From Caprella mutica (Eukaryota > Arthropoda > Malacostraca > Amphipoda > Caprellidae): a stretch of DNA of 64,000 bases. Location: contig CANNZV010000258.1 of assembly GCA_947561585.1 (NCBI GenBank), positions 283,351 to 347,350 of the forward strand, given 5' to 3'. A program made the translations under genes and the position numbers. Shown here in pieces: positions 50,522 through 60,869 of this stretch. The notes below the pieces were generated by a model. It was not told where the DNA came from and did not search any database. It saw nothing but the letters and a program-made list of their open reading frames with translations. Position 1 is the stretch's first letter; the number at the start of each line of letters is the position of its first letter.

Positions 50522-52828
50522 TCAACCCAAACAGCTGAGACAAACTGTTTCATTCTCCTGACTGTCAAATCTGTGAAAAGAAGAAAATGATAAGTCATTG
50601 AAACAAGAGAGCATTTTACTGCTCAGTGGCTAAAGAAATGTACATACAGAATATACTTGAAGACTATTCAATTGATCATTGGTAATTTTTTTGATAACAC
50701 GAGTCTGAGAGAATAGATAGATACTGTTTCCCATCCATAATCATAAAGTGGAAGATATTTCACAGGACACTATTTGTTTAGCGAGTAAATTGAAGAATTT
50801 AAATTTATTATTTAGTCAGTAGATGCAGAACAAAAAAACAACGCCATAAAGAGGAGTGAACGAAAAAAATTCTTGTTAGAGAATTGTTTAACTCACAACC
50901 ATATCTTCTATCTACTACTAACTGTTGTATATTAGTCACACTTAGTTGTTGTTTAATGTTTATATTTTGCATATGTTGTATTTAGCTAATGTATTGTAAC
51001 TACTTAGCACAATTGTCTTATGATAACATTTCCTGGTTCTCGCTATGACTCATGTTGTATACCTAATTATTTCCTGTTTATCATAATATAAAAGTATGTG
51101 TAAATCTCTCTAGTGTCAGTTGTCTACAGAGCATCGTAGAGGGTTGTTCTATATTAATCACTTATAATAAACTTATACTTTTAAACTTGTAAAAACAACT
51201 GCTCATTTAACCTATGTTCAGCAATGAACATCAGTAAAGGCAACTCACGTGTTGATGCAGCAGACTGAGCAGTAGAGGTAGCCACATCTATGGCAAGATG
51301 AGAGGCAGTTAGCACACTTCAGAGACTCGCAATAGTGGCACTGAGAAGCAACACCTCTCCAGTTACGAGACTGAACAGAAATACAGGCACTGCATGATGC
51401 AACCTGTGGTAAGTGATATTATCAGAGAAAATAACTACCTAGTTACTGCATGATGCAACATGTGGTAAGTGATATTATCAGAAAAAATAACTACCTAGTT
51501 ACTGCATGATGCAACATGTGGTAAGTGATATTATCAGAGAAAATAACTACCTAGTTACTGCATGATGCAACATGTGGTAAGTGATATTATCAGAGAAAAT
51601 AACTACCTAGTTACTGCATGATGCAACATGTGGCAAGCGATATTATCAGAGAAAATAACTACCTAGCTACTGGATGAGATGGCTACATTTACCAAGATGA
51701 TCCAAGTAGCTGTAAGATATAATTTGAATTAGAAGATTCATGAGTGAATACTTAATTATAGCTATAGCTAATTAATTAAGTTATATCTGGATAACATAAA
51801 TTACAACTGTTGAGGTATTTTCTTACACTGAATGATTTTTTTCTTCACTGAATGATTTCATTCAAGTACCAGTAGGCAACTACTTAAAACATTTGAAAAC
51901 TGGATAATAAAATTATATTTTATGATAGCTTAAAAAAGAATAGTTTTTCATTTAAATCAAGAAGAATAAAATTTTCATCGAAGAAAAAGTAGAAATCAAT
52001 CATTCACCACTGACCTTTTCACAAATTTCCATAGTATTTGATGTATTTTTGATGCCTCCATATCCATCCAAAGTTGCTTGTTTAACATCACTTTTCATAT
52101 TAGAAGATGGATTTGGTATGTGAAAAACATTCAAGTTGCTTTGTTTGTCTCTTTGTATATTTGAGGAGGAAGAAGAGAAATACTTTTGAATATTTGTTTG
52201 TTTTGAAGAATTTGTAGATGGAAGAGAACTTTGCTCAGGATAAGAAAATCGGGCAAACGAATCTGGATCTTTCCAGTACTGTCTTCCGGCAGAAAATAAC
52301 TTGTTAATTGTGGTGCCTGAAAGATAAAAATCAAAATTAGTTGAACAAGACTCTAATTAACAATTCTTGAAAGAACTTTCATAGTTATTGATAATATGAG
52401 GTAGAGTATGAAACTAATAAAAAAACATCCTTGTACAGTCAAGATGTCCCTTAGCAAGAGAATAGAACAACATATATATATATGAATGACATTAGCAATT
52501 TAGCACCTAAAAAATAAAAAAGACTAATATAAAATTTAAGTTTATATAACAATTTATGATCGAATTAGCATGATAGCTTATCCTAGTAATTTATAGATGG
52601 AGATGAATAAGATTAAAATGGCTTTTACTTTTCACTCAAAGGTAACTACCCACATAACTATGTAGCTAATTAACACCTACTCTCAACAGCAGTTTTTCTG
52701 AGAGGATCCACAGCTGCAATGTGCTTTTCTTGAACACGCCACTTATACTGTGGAGCAAAACTTGTGTCATCTTCTTCAAATGATTCACAGCGAGATCTTT
52801 TCAGAGAGGATCGATTTTCTGACATCAT
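50522..52828 (-). CDS. Siva: Siva-family apoptosis regulatory protein
   Basis: Minus-strand exons are 52828-52681, 52316-52015, 51403-51249 and 50570-50522, all with AG/GT borders and consistent phases, giving 217 residues. The start is the first of two adjacent ATG codons. The N-terminus (MMSENRSSLKRSRCESFEED, then FAPQYKWRVQEKHI) resembles the KR-C-F start and basic helix of Siva. A Ser/Asn-rich linker fills exon 2. The C-terminal 66 residues carry six CxxC pairs (CSAC154, CHYC172, CANC180, CHRC187, CSVC195, CLSC212), the same number and order as in vertebrate Siva, a zinc-binding domain. In mammals Siva promotes apoptosis and binds TNF-receptor family tails; the role here is inferred. Exon 3 seems to end at an in-frame TGA, but that TGA is part of a consensus GTGAGT donor; the last exon adds TFDSQENETVCLSCLG. 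Confidence 0.88.
51391..51670. repeat. 56-bp tandem repeat duplicating the Siva exon 3 acceptor
   Basis: Five copies with starts at 51391, 51447, 51503, 51559 and 51615. The first copy contains the real exon 3 5' end and its acceptor (ACCACAG|GTTGCATCATGCA on the minus strand). In the other four the acceptor AG reads AT (CCACATGTTGCATCATGCA), so they lack the splice site. Confidence 0.92.
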
Positions 52829-53460
52829 CAAAATAGAAGTCATAATGAATTACAGATTTTATAAGACAGTAAGTAGATATTGATTTGAAGATGAAAGCAA
52901 TGTTTCAATCAAACTAAAAAGAAAATTATCTGAAAAATTGGATGTTAATCATACACAACATAACTAAAGAAACATATATTTTGCATATTTAGGCACCTGG
53001 TTCCCAGAATTTATTTGGAGAGAGACTCATTTTCAGTATCAAATGCAGTTTAGTCAGAATTTGTCTAGTGAAATCATTTAATCTATATACAACATTCTCT
53101 GGTAAAATGTAAATCAATGACAACATAGGTAGGGATGCACCAATACCAATAGCTACTTATCAACATGTGCCAATACTGTCACTTTGAAAAATGCCAATTC
53201 TTGTTGATAGTTACTGATACTTCAATTTGTTAAAATTCAAATAACTAATATTTATAAAACTTATTAATAATTTAAAGTACAAATCTACATTATTTGATAA
53301 CTCTTCAATGACCCTTAGAATAAGGTTAATTCTTTTACTATATCTAGTTCAAAATAGTGATTATCACTATTACTATTTGGAGTGACGTGTTCAGCATGTA
53401 GCAATGACAATGTGTACACTATCAAGTCACGCCGATGTAAATATATATACAGTATGGGCC

Positions 53461-53891
53461 ACAAAAATGTTTCCTCTTTTTCAAATACTTATAAATCGTT
53501 AACCAATAGACAGAAAAACTGTATCTTGGTCTCTTTTTCCCCGCCTCTTATTGTACTATTAACAAGTAAAAACATTTTGAACTGATGGACATAGTTTAAG
53601 AACAGGTAAACAAAGAGTGAAGGTGACTATTTTTGTCATTGCACAAAGGTTATTCTTAGAGCTAACATGTGATTTTACTAACTAACTAGCACTAAGAATA
53701 ATCTTCGCGCAATGACAAAAATAGTCACCTTCACTCTTTGCTTACCTGTTCTTAAACTATGTCCATCAGTTCAAAATTGTTTTTACTTGTTGATAGTACA
53801 ATAAGAGGCGGTGAAATAGAGACCAAGATATAGTTTTTACGTCTATCGGTTAACGATTTATAAGCATTTGAAAAAGAAGAAACATTTTTGT
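53461..53891. mobile_element. 431-bp foldback MITE
   Basis: The left arm from ACAAAAATGTTTCCTC is complementary to the right arm ending GAAGAAACATTTTTGT. The arms pair almost fully (GTGAAGGTGACTATTTTTGT against ACAAAAATAGTCACCTTCAC), with a short loop near 53675. A fragment of the same family is at 22388-22475. Confidence 0.88.
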
Positions 53892-53899
53892 TGAAGGAA

Positions 53900-54450
53900 G
53901 CAATGTTGAAGGAACTGACGACTCACTGGAGGACATTCACTACAGAGCTCTGTCGATGATGAAGAAGGAAAGGGACTTTCCATCAAGGACTTTAAGATCC
54001 ACATGCACTTCATCAAAGCAGCATCGTCAGTGGTGAAGTGTGAAGACTGAGGCAGCAGCTGAAAACTTTGAGACAAAACTTGTGAAATATCATGAGATGA
54101 TGATCTGGCTGTTGGGAATATTCAACATTCTAGAAAGCACTTCCCTGAAATTATTTAGGTATTAGTTGACATCTTCAAGCATCAATTGGATAATAATACG
54201 AGACATCCTCTTTTCTCTACGTCAGTTCCTCCTCACTACACACTCTTTCGATAAATCTACTCCAAATCATGAAAGCAATCAGGCAAGAGTGGATACACCA
54301 CTCTTATATTCAGTTGAAAGAGCTACAGAATTGTCAGGTGGACAATCAGACAGTCTTATAGCTCAAATTGCAAAAACTGTAAGAGCAAATCAAAATAGCA
54401 AATTCATGAAAGCTTTTGAGAATAGTTCTTCAAGACCACTTCTGACTTGA
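53900..54450 (+). pseudogene. unidentified broken coding sequence
   Basis: Successive frames contain protein-like text: DDEEGKGLSIKDFKIHMHF, VDIFKHQLDNNTRHPLFSTS, then a terminal piece, SGGQSDSLIAQIAKTVRANQ, ending at a TGA (54448). Stops and frame changes separate the pieces. I do not recognise the family; it could be a transposase remnant or a processed pseudogene. Confidence 0.35.
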
Positions 54451-54869
54451 AGTTTGTGCAATGGGATGAATCATATGTACTGTACTTGGTAATGTAATGT
54501 AATGTTTATATTCATAAAAGTAATTGATACATATTGAGTTATTATATTAAGTTTTGAAAAGAAATACATTGGTATTAAATAGATAACTTTCCCGATGTTT
54601 GTTATTATTTTGTGATAGAATAAATAAGTGCAAAAATGCTAACAGTAGCTGTATAATTTTTAGCCTGAATATGTAAAACACAGAAACCTATTGGTAGATT
54701 CTGTTTATGCTTTAAATTTTTTATTAATTATTAATAATTTATAATTCCAGTAGGTAGTTGGTTAATTATTAGATTGCTACTTATAATAAATATTTTTAAT
54801 AATTTATGGCTATCGAATAACAGACATATAAAAAAAGTTAAGTAATTAATAAAATTTAATGAATAATAT

Positions 54870-57325
54870 AACTAACTATAACTATTGTTAGACAACTATA
54901 ATAGATGTGTACCAGTTATCCGTAAGTGCGTATCATACAAGTCTAAGTTAAAACCATGGATTAATTCTGAAATTATCAGGGATATTAAAAAAAGACAGAA
55001 TTATTATATACTTATGAAGAACGGTAGAGTTAGCTTTAGAGAGTACAAGAGATTTCGAAATTATGTAACAGGTAAAATTAGAGCGTCCAGGAAATCTTAT
55101 TATAATAGGAAATTTGACGAATATAGGGGAAATATAAAAAATACATGGAATTTGATTAATTCAATAATTGGTAAGAGATTTAAGTCGGACTTTACCTCCA
55201 TGCTAATCTCAAGTAACAATGTAACTTATAATGATCCGGTAATGATTAGTAATTTCTTTAATTCACACTTTGCATCAGTAGGATATAATATTGCTAATTC
55301 TATTCATTCAAATGTCAATGATCATGTTAAGTACTTAAATGGTAATTATCCGAATTCTTTCTTTTTTCTGCCAACAACTACTGAAATTGTATCTCAGATA
55401 ATTAGAAAATTGAAAAATAAAAAACCCGATTTATATCAATTTCCTGTGCGGCTGTTGAAAGAAAATTGTGATATATTGTCTCCTATTATAGTTGATCTTG
55501 TTAATAAATCTCTTGTTAATGGTGTATTTCCCGATTTGTACAAGTTAGCTAGAGTTGTACCAATACCGAAGGGTGGGGACTTGAAGGAGCTCAACAATTA
55601 TCGACCAATTTCTGTTCTTAATGTGTTTAGTAAGATTTCTGAGAAAGTTATCCACCGTCAAGTAGTCCATTATTGTAACGTGTTTAATATATTGTGTAAC
55701 GAGCAATTTGGATTCAGAGCTGGGAGGTCTACGACTAGCGCTTTGTTGAATCAATACCAGTATATGGTTAATAATCTTGACCAGGATAATATTGTCTTCT
55801 CAATATTTTTAGATTTTCACAAAGCATTTGATTGTGTGGACCACTCTGTTCTGCTCTCTAAGTTGTCTCACTATGGTATAAGGGGAGTGGCCTTGAAATG
55901 GTTCGAGTCATATCTTGTCAACAGAAAACAGTGAGTGAGAGTTTGTAATACTAATTCTAATTTCAAAATTCTGACTCACGGTGTCCCACAAGGATCAACA
56001 CTCGGGCCCCTCCTCTTCCTACTCTATATAAATGACCTGCCAAATTGTACTAGATTTTTTAAGTATGTACTTTTTGCTGAAGATAGTACATTGACGTGCC
56101 CATTTGATAGAAAAGATATTGATGCTTTTGTAGGAAATATGAACAACGAACTTGCTCACATAAAGAAGTGGCTTGATGCAAATAAAATTGCTGTTAATAT
56201 TGATAAAACTAAGTTCATTCCATTTTCGTACAGAGGAGAAATTATTGTACCTGATGTGGTAATGGGAGGTGAAATTATTGAGAGAGTGGACTGTATTAAA
56301 TTTCTAGGAGTAATATTTGACAGCAAATTGTCCTTCTCTTCCCACATTGAATTTATTTGTTCTAAAATGTCTAAATCTATTGGTATTATCGGTAAGATTA
56401 GGCACATTCTCCCTTTCCATGTGTTGAAACTTTTGTATTCCTCTCTAATTGATCCTGTTAATAGATATGCTATAGAGGTTTGGTATTCTGCTCCACTCTA
56501 TTTGAAAAATAAGTTAGTCATTTTACAGAAAAAAGCTATTCGAATAATAAATAATAAAACATATGATTACCATACTACCTCTCTATTTCTTAGTTCTAAA
56601 ATATTAAAACTGGATGATCTATTTGAATATTTGTCTGTGTGCTATTTACATAAAACGCTGTTTAGTAACCACAATGAAGAACTGCATGCATTTCTTTCTT
56701 TTAGAGGTTCAGTTCACTCCATCGGTACAAGAAATGTTGGTGAACTTTGTTTACCATTCTATCGTAAATCTAGGAGTCAGAATTCATTTTTGTACACTAG
56801 TATTAAATTGTGGAATGCCTTGCCTCTTGATTTGCGAAGTGAACAATCCATAAATAGGTTCTGTTCGGTGTACAAGGCTTCATTATTTGTAAAGTACAAC
56901 ATTTAGTTGTGCTTCTTGTGCATGCTACGCATTATCTCCTTTGTGATCCTTTAATGTGTAATGTTATGTATTTGGAAATATAAAACTTCTTTTGTATAAG
57001 TAGTGATGATAAACTGAGAAGAATTTTTTTTTAACAATTAAAAGTCAGTTCCTTATAAGTGTACTCAAGAAGTTGCTTTTGTATTGATTAAACTTTTACT
57101 TGTATATCATTGTATTGATGATTGTTATATATTTATCGTGTGTTTAAATAGGATGCCCTTAAAGCCTCGTAGCTTACCGGGCCCTCTTTCAAATTTTTAA
57201 TGAATTTTCCCTGTATTGATAGATGGAGTAGGAGAGACTAACCCGACTCTTCTACTTCTTTGTAAGGGTTTTTTGAGGAAATAAATTAATAAAAATAAAA
57301 TAAAAAAAATAAATAATACAAGTAT
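54870..57325 (+). mobile_element. 5'-truncated non-LTR retrotransposon (Jockey/CR1-like reverse transcriptase)
   Basis: One frame runs from about 54879 to 56906, broken only by a TGA at 55932. It starts in the linker after the endonuclease (LKPWINSEI), so the 5' part is lost. Reverse transcriptase motifs follow in order: VVPIPKGGD...NNYRPISVLN, EQFGFRAGRSTTSALL, FLDFHKAFDCVDHSVLL, HGVPQGSTLGPLLFLLYIND and FAEDSTL. The last is normally FADDT, so a catalytic Asp is replaced by Glu. A 3' UTR with a CCGGGCC block and TTTGTAAGGG ends in an AATAAATTAATAAAA tail near 57325. The stop and the altered active site make this copy inactive. Confidence 0.9.
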
Positions 57326-57399
57326 CGGCTGATACTTTTCAATATCTGCCAATACCGATACTCCCCAAAAAGACCGATACTGATACTTTGTCCCATCCA

Positions 57400-57840
57400 T
57401 AAACTAAATTAATAGCAACAACAAGATTCATCACCAAAAACTCCAAAAATATACGCAGATGCTACTACAAACCCTACAATGGTCATGAATGATTTTGTAG
57501 GCTTGAAGAGAAACACTGATAAAAATGAGCTATAGTGACAAGTCTATGTTATTGGTGAAGACTTCATCATTGACATGCAGCTTCTGTTGGACATGAGCAA
57601 ACTACTCCTCAGTCTCATGGTTGACATGCAAGAACAAAAAACCCTTTCCTGCAAGATTGTTCCTCTGTCTGAAAAAATGGTATGCAATTGAGGCCAAAAA
57701 TTATGGCAAAGCTGCAACTACTTTCACCAAAGCCCATAAAGATCCATTAACAAAAGGTGCAATATATTTTCAAAAATCAAAAGTGATATTAAGAATAGCA
57801 GACAACTTTAGTAGAAAACTTCCTTTTGTGTAGTTAGTAG
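57400..57840 (+). pseudogene. unidentified coding fragment
   Basis: Open stretches EDFIIDMQLLLDMSKLLLSL and, in another frame, KKWYAIEAKNYGKAATTFTK, running to a stop at 57831-57833, look protein-like and Lys-rich. No family was recognised. It may be the other half of the broken sequence at 53900-54450, separated by the retrotransposon, but I could not show continuity. Confidence 0.3.
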
Positions 57841-58343
57841 TCAGCTAGGATAGGAAAGTATAGTAATTCAATATTTAATTGATATAACGGAATACTAAGT
57901 TTCTCACTTAAAATAGAAATTACAGATTCAAGATACAAATTATCAAGTTTAAACAATAACTGTTATTCAAGATTATAAATTGAATTATTAATATATGTTT
58001 AGCATGGTAGCAATTTCACTAAATACAATAATCTGACATATTGTAGTCAAGCATTGTCTACTCTTTCTTTATATTTTAATTTTTGTTAAATTTGTAAATA
58101 TATATAATACAATGTATAACGTGTTTATTGATGTTATAATTGAAAATAGTATTATGCAGAGAATTAAATAGAGATTAAAAAGAGATTATATAGTCAACAG
58201 ATTAAAACGGTATCCAAAGAAATTAATTAACACAGGAATAAAAAGAGCGAAAGCAATCCCATGAAATGATCTGTTATCAGGAAATAAAAACTGTAACTTG
58301 GAAAAAAATAAAATACCATATATAACAACATACAATCCTACTA

Positions 58344-59886
58344 GCGTCAGACCGGGTGGCTTTGCGCACTTCAACATTCCGGGTGAAGTTGCGCATCGGT
58401 AATTGACGGTGAATGCGTGGAAATATTTCAAATCTTACAACACCATTGGAAAGAGCAGCTCTTAAACCCCATAGTGCATAAATTTCACGAAAATCGTAAG
58501 AGATTAGGTATAGATACTAAGTGTTCGAACAGAGACCTATGTTTTTTATGGCAAAATAATTATTTTGGACTAGAATCGAATCTCCGCGAACTATGCTGTA
58601 GTGTTGATAAATATCAACACTATCAGCGTATCCAATTTACGTTGGATACGCATAATTTACTGCAGATTAACGTCATGTAAGATGATTTTAATAATAATTA
58701 TAAATTATTGAGATATAACCAATATACTAGATGCGAAAGATCACCCTGGGAATATTTTAATTCACGGGTGGACTTGCGCACATTTATTAATAAAGTTAAA
58801 GAGCTCTTATTCATTAATAAACCTGTGATATTCATCCCTGATACTCCTATATCACGGCAGTTGCACAGCAGCCTCACGGCAGTTGCACTGCAGCCTCGCG
58901 GCAGTTGCACAGCAGTCTCGCCCTCACGGCAATTGCACAGCAGTCTCGCCCTCACGGCAATTGCACAGCAGTCTCGCCCTCACGGCAATTCCACAGCAGT
59001 CTCGCCCTCACGGCAATTCCACAGCAGTCTCGCCCTCACGGCAATTCCACAGCAGTCTCGCCCTCACGGCAATTCCACAGCAGTCTCGCCCTCACGGCAA
59101 TTCCACAGCAGTCTCGCCCTCACGGCAATTCCACAGCAGTCTCGCCCTCACGGCAATTCCACAGCAATCTCGCCCTCACGGCAATTCCACAGCAGTCTCG
59201 CCCTCACGGCAATTCCACAGCAGTCTCGCCCTCACGGCAATTCCACAGCAGTCTCGCCCTCACGGCAATTCCACAGCAGTCTCGCCCTCACGGCAATTCC
59301 ACAGCAGTCTCGCCCTCACGGCAATTCCACAGCAGTCTCGCCCTCACGGCAATTCCACAGCAGTCTCGCCCTCACGGCAATTCCACAGCAGTCTCGCCCT
59401 CACGGCAATTCCACAGCAGTCTCGCCCTCACGGCAATTCCACAGCAGACTCGCCCTCACGGCAATTCCACAGCAGACTCGCCCTCACGGCAATTCCACAG
59501 CAGCCTCACGACAATTCCACAGCAGCCTCACGACAATTACAAAGCAGCCTCACGACAATTCCACAGCAGCCTCACGACAATTCCACAGCAGCCTCACGAC
59601 AATTAGGATGAACTTGCGCACTGCGCAGTTTCACATTAGGTGAATTTGCGCGGTGCGCAAGTACACCCGGTAATTGCGCAAAATTCACCCGGTTTATCCC
59701 CACGATCTTTGCGCACAGTTTTTCGATGAGAACTTTTTTTCTATTGAACTTAAAGAGTTGAAACTTGGTGAGCACCTAGGTCTATCCTTCATCTATCTGC
59801 ACACAAAAAATCAAATTGCTGACTTCTCTAGTTTTTTTGTAAAATTAAAGTATGCGGGAAATGAGCAAAGTCACCCGGTCCGACGC
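58344..59886. mobile_element. TIR element with minisatellite core inserted in the Penelope ORF
   Basis: The left end GCGTCAGACCGGGTGGCTTT and right end AAAGTCACCCGGTCCGACGC are inverted repeats, flanked by TA (58342-58343 and 59887-59888). Removing the element with one TA restores the Penelope frame exactly. Subterminal TTGCGCAC motifs recur at both ends (58360-58400 and 59605-59710). The interior holds a 28-bp minisatellite plus two AT-rich open stretches (58417-58680 and 59674-59880) with no recognised family. TA duplication suggests a Tc1/mariner-like mechanism, but other superfamilies also use TA. Confidence 0.8.
58850..59605. repeat. 28-bp minisatellite
   Basis: About 25 copies of CACGGCAATTCCACAGCAGT plus CTCGCCCT, with shorter degenerate copies (CTCACGACAATTCCACAGCAG) on the right. 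Since 28 is not a multiple of three and the unit has no stop, all three plus frames stay open for 230-310 codons. These are not genes. Confidence 0.97.
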
Positions 59887-60555
59887 TATTAATGATAACT
59901 ATCAAACAACATCACATGTTTTTCAAAAAATTAAAAATATTCCTTCGCTAAAATGTAAATTTGAAAATAAAATATTAATTAATGCTAAAAGACAACCAAA
60001 AAATCTGAAACAGCTTCTTACCACTGCTAAATTTGGCAATAAACAATATCTTCAAGTTCATAAATGTTCAGAACGAAGATGCCAACTTTGCAATGATATA
60101 CTTGAAGGTGATACATTCTATTTTAATCATTTTGATTTTAAAATAAAATTTAATATGAATTGCAATAAATTTTGTATATATGGACTTAAATGTGGAAAAT
60201 GAAAATATACGTATATCGTTGAAACAACCAATCTCCGCCTTAGATTTAATCTCCACAAGCAACATATCCGAGAAAATAAACAATTTTTCGTAACTGAACA
60301 TATCAATCAATGTGGTGGAGGTAATTTTAAAATTATGCCAATTTATAAAATGAATTACGAAGATGAATTTGCAAGAAGAAATAAAGAAAGCTACTTTATA
60401 AAAAAATATAATCCAGAATTAAAAAGAAAAATATAACTAATTAATTACAATTATTCCCACAATAGGTGATACAAATAGAAAAATTTATCTCTACAGAAAA
60501 TTTAGCTAAATAACGCTTAGCATTAGAATAAATCTATCTCAGATCTTTATATATT

Positions 60556-60607
60556 AAACCACTGAAGAGAAGCAGCACTATAGAAAGCTTCGAAATGCAT
60601 TTGGTTT
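60556..60607 (+). ncRNA. hammerhead ribozyme motif (short stem III) in the Penelope 3' region
   Basis: All conserved parts are present in order: stem I 5' strand AAACCA (60556-60561); core CTGAAGA (60562-60568); stem II GAAGC...GCTTC (60569-60573 and 60587-60591) with a 13-nt loop; core GAAA (60592-60595); self-complementary stem III (TGCA, then T at 60600); cleavage-site base T at 60601; and stem I 3' strand TGGTTT (60602-60607), fully complementary to the 5' strand. Penelope-like elements are known to carry such minimal hammerheads, whose short stem III favours dimers. The expected product is self-cleaved element RNA. Confidence 0.85.
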
Positions 60608-60869
60608 TTAACTATTGACAAAACAATTAAATTGGTATTTTAAATCATTCACGGACGCGTGAAGTTCACATAGTTTTATCGTTTGGACTAGATTTATACC
60701 TATTTAATTTTTTATCTCTTTGACAAATTAAATGGCCTTTTAAACCGTCAGGGCAGGGACGCCTGAAGTTCACACCGTTTTAATCTGTGGATTATATAAT
60801 CTCTTTAATTCTCTGCATAATACTATTTTCAATTATAACATCAATAAATACGTTATACATTCATCTACA

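Larger units (their letters stand above)
53130..57395. mobile_element. possible hAT-like element carrying nested insertions
   Basis: The left end, TAGGGATGCACCAATACC, followed by ATA/GATAC-rich sequence, resembles the inverse of 57310-57395 (GATGGGACAAAGTATCAG on the minus strand, with several GTATCGG motifs). GTATCGG-rich subterminal sequence is known from hAT elements. No clear 8-bp duplication was found, so both boundaries and class are tentative. Confidence 0.3.
58111..60862 (+). mobile_element. Penelope-like retroelement, 5'-truncated, with inverted 3' tail at its left end
   Basis: The left coding piece (about 58205-58343) reads RYPKKLINTGIKRAKAIP and KIPYITTYNP, the end of the reverse transcriptase region. 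The right piece (59887-60436) reads RQPKNLKQLLTTAKF, a Cys motif (HKCSERRCQLCND), IYGLKC, YIVETTNLRLRFNLHKQHI and ESYFIKKYNPELKRKI, the GIY-YIG endonuclease of Penelope elements. A TGA at 60200 and YIV in place of YIG mark inactivity. Sequence 58111-58213 is an inverted copy of 60768-60862, the 3' tail; such inverted 5' pieces are characteristic of Penelope insertions. A TIR element at 58344-59886 interrupts the frame. Confidence 0.85.

Noticed and set aside
51249..51403. Siva reading ending at the TGA within exon 3
   Set aside because: That TGA lies in a consensus GTGAGT donor, and splicing to 50570-50522 adds the sixth CxxC pair expected for the family.
52131..52334. Minus-strand frame of 67 codons
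   Set aside because: It is an alternative frame of Siva exon 2; the correct frame is fixed by the phases of exons 1 and 3.
58708..59643. Three overlapping open frames of 233-311 codons
   Set aside because: They are the three reading frames of a stop-free 28-bp tandem repeat and have no start context, homology or codon structure.
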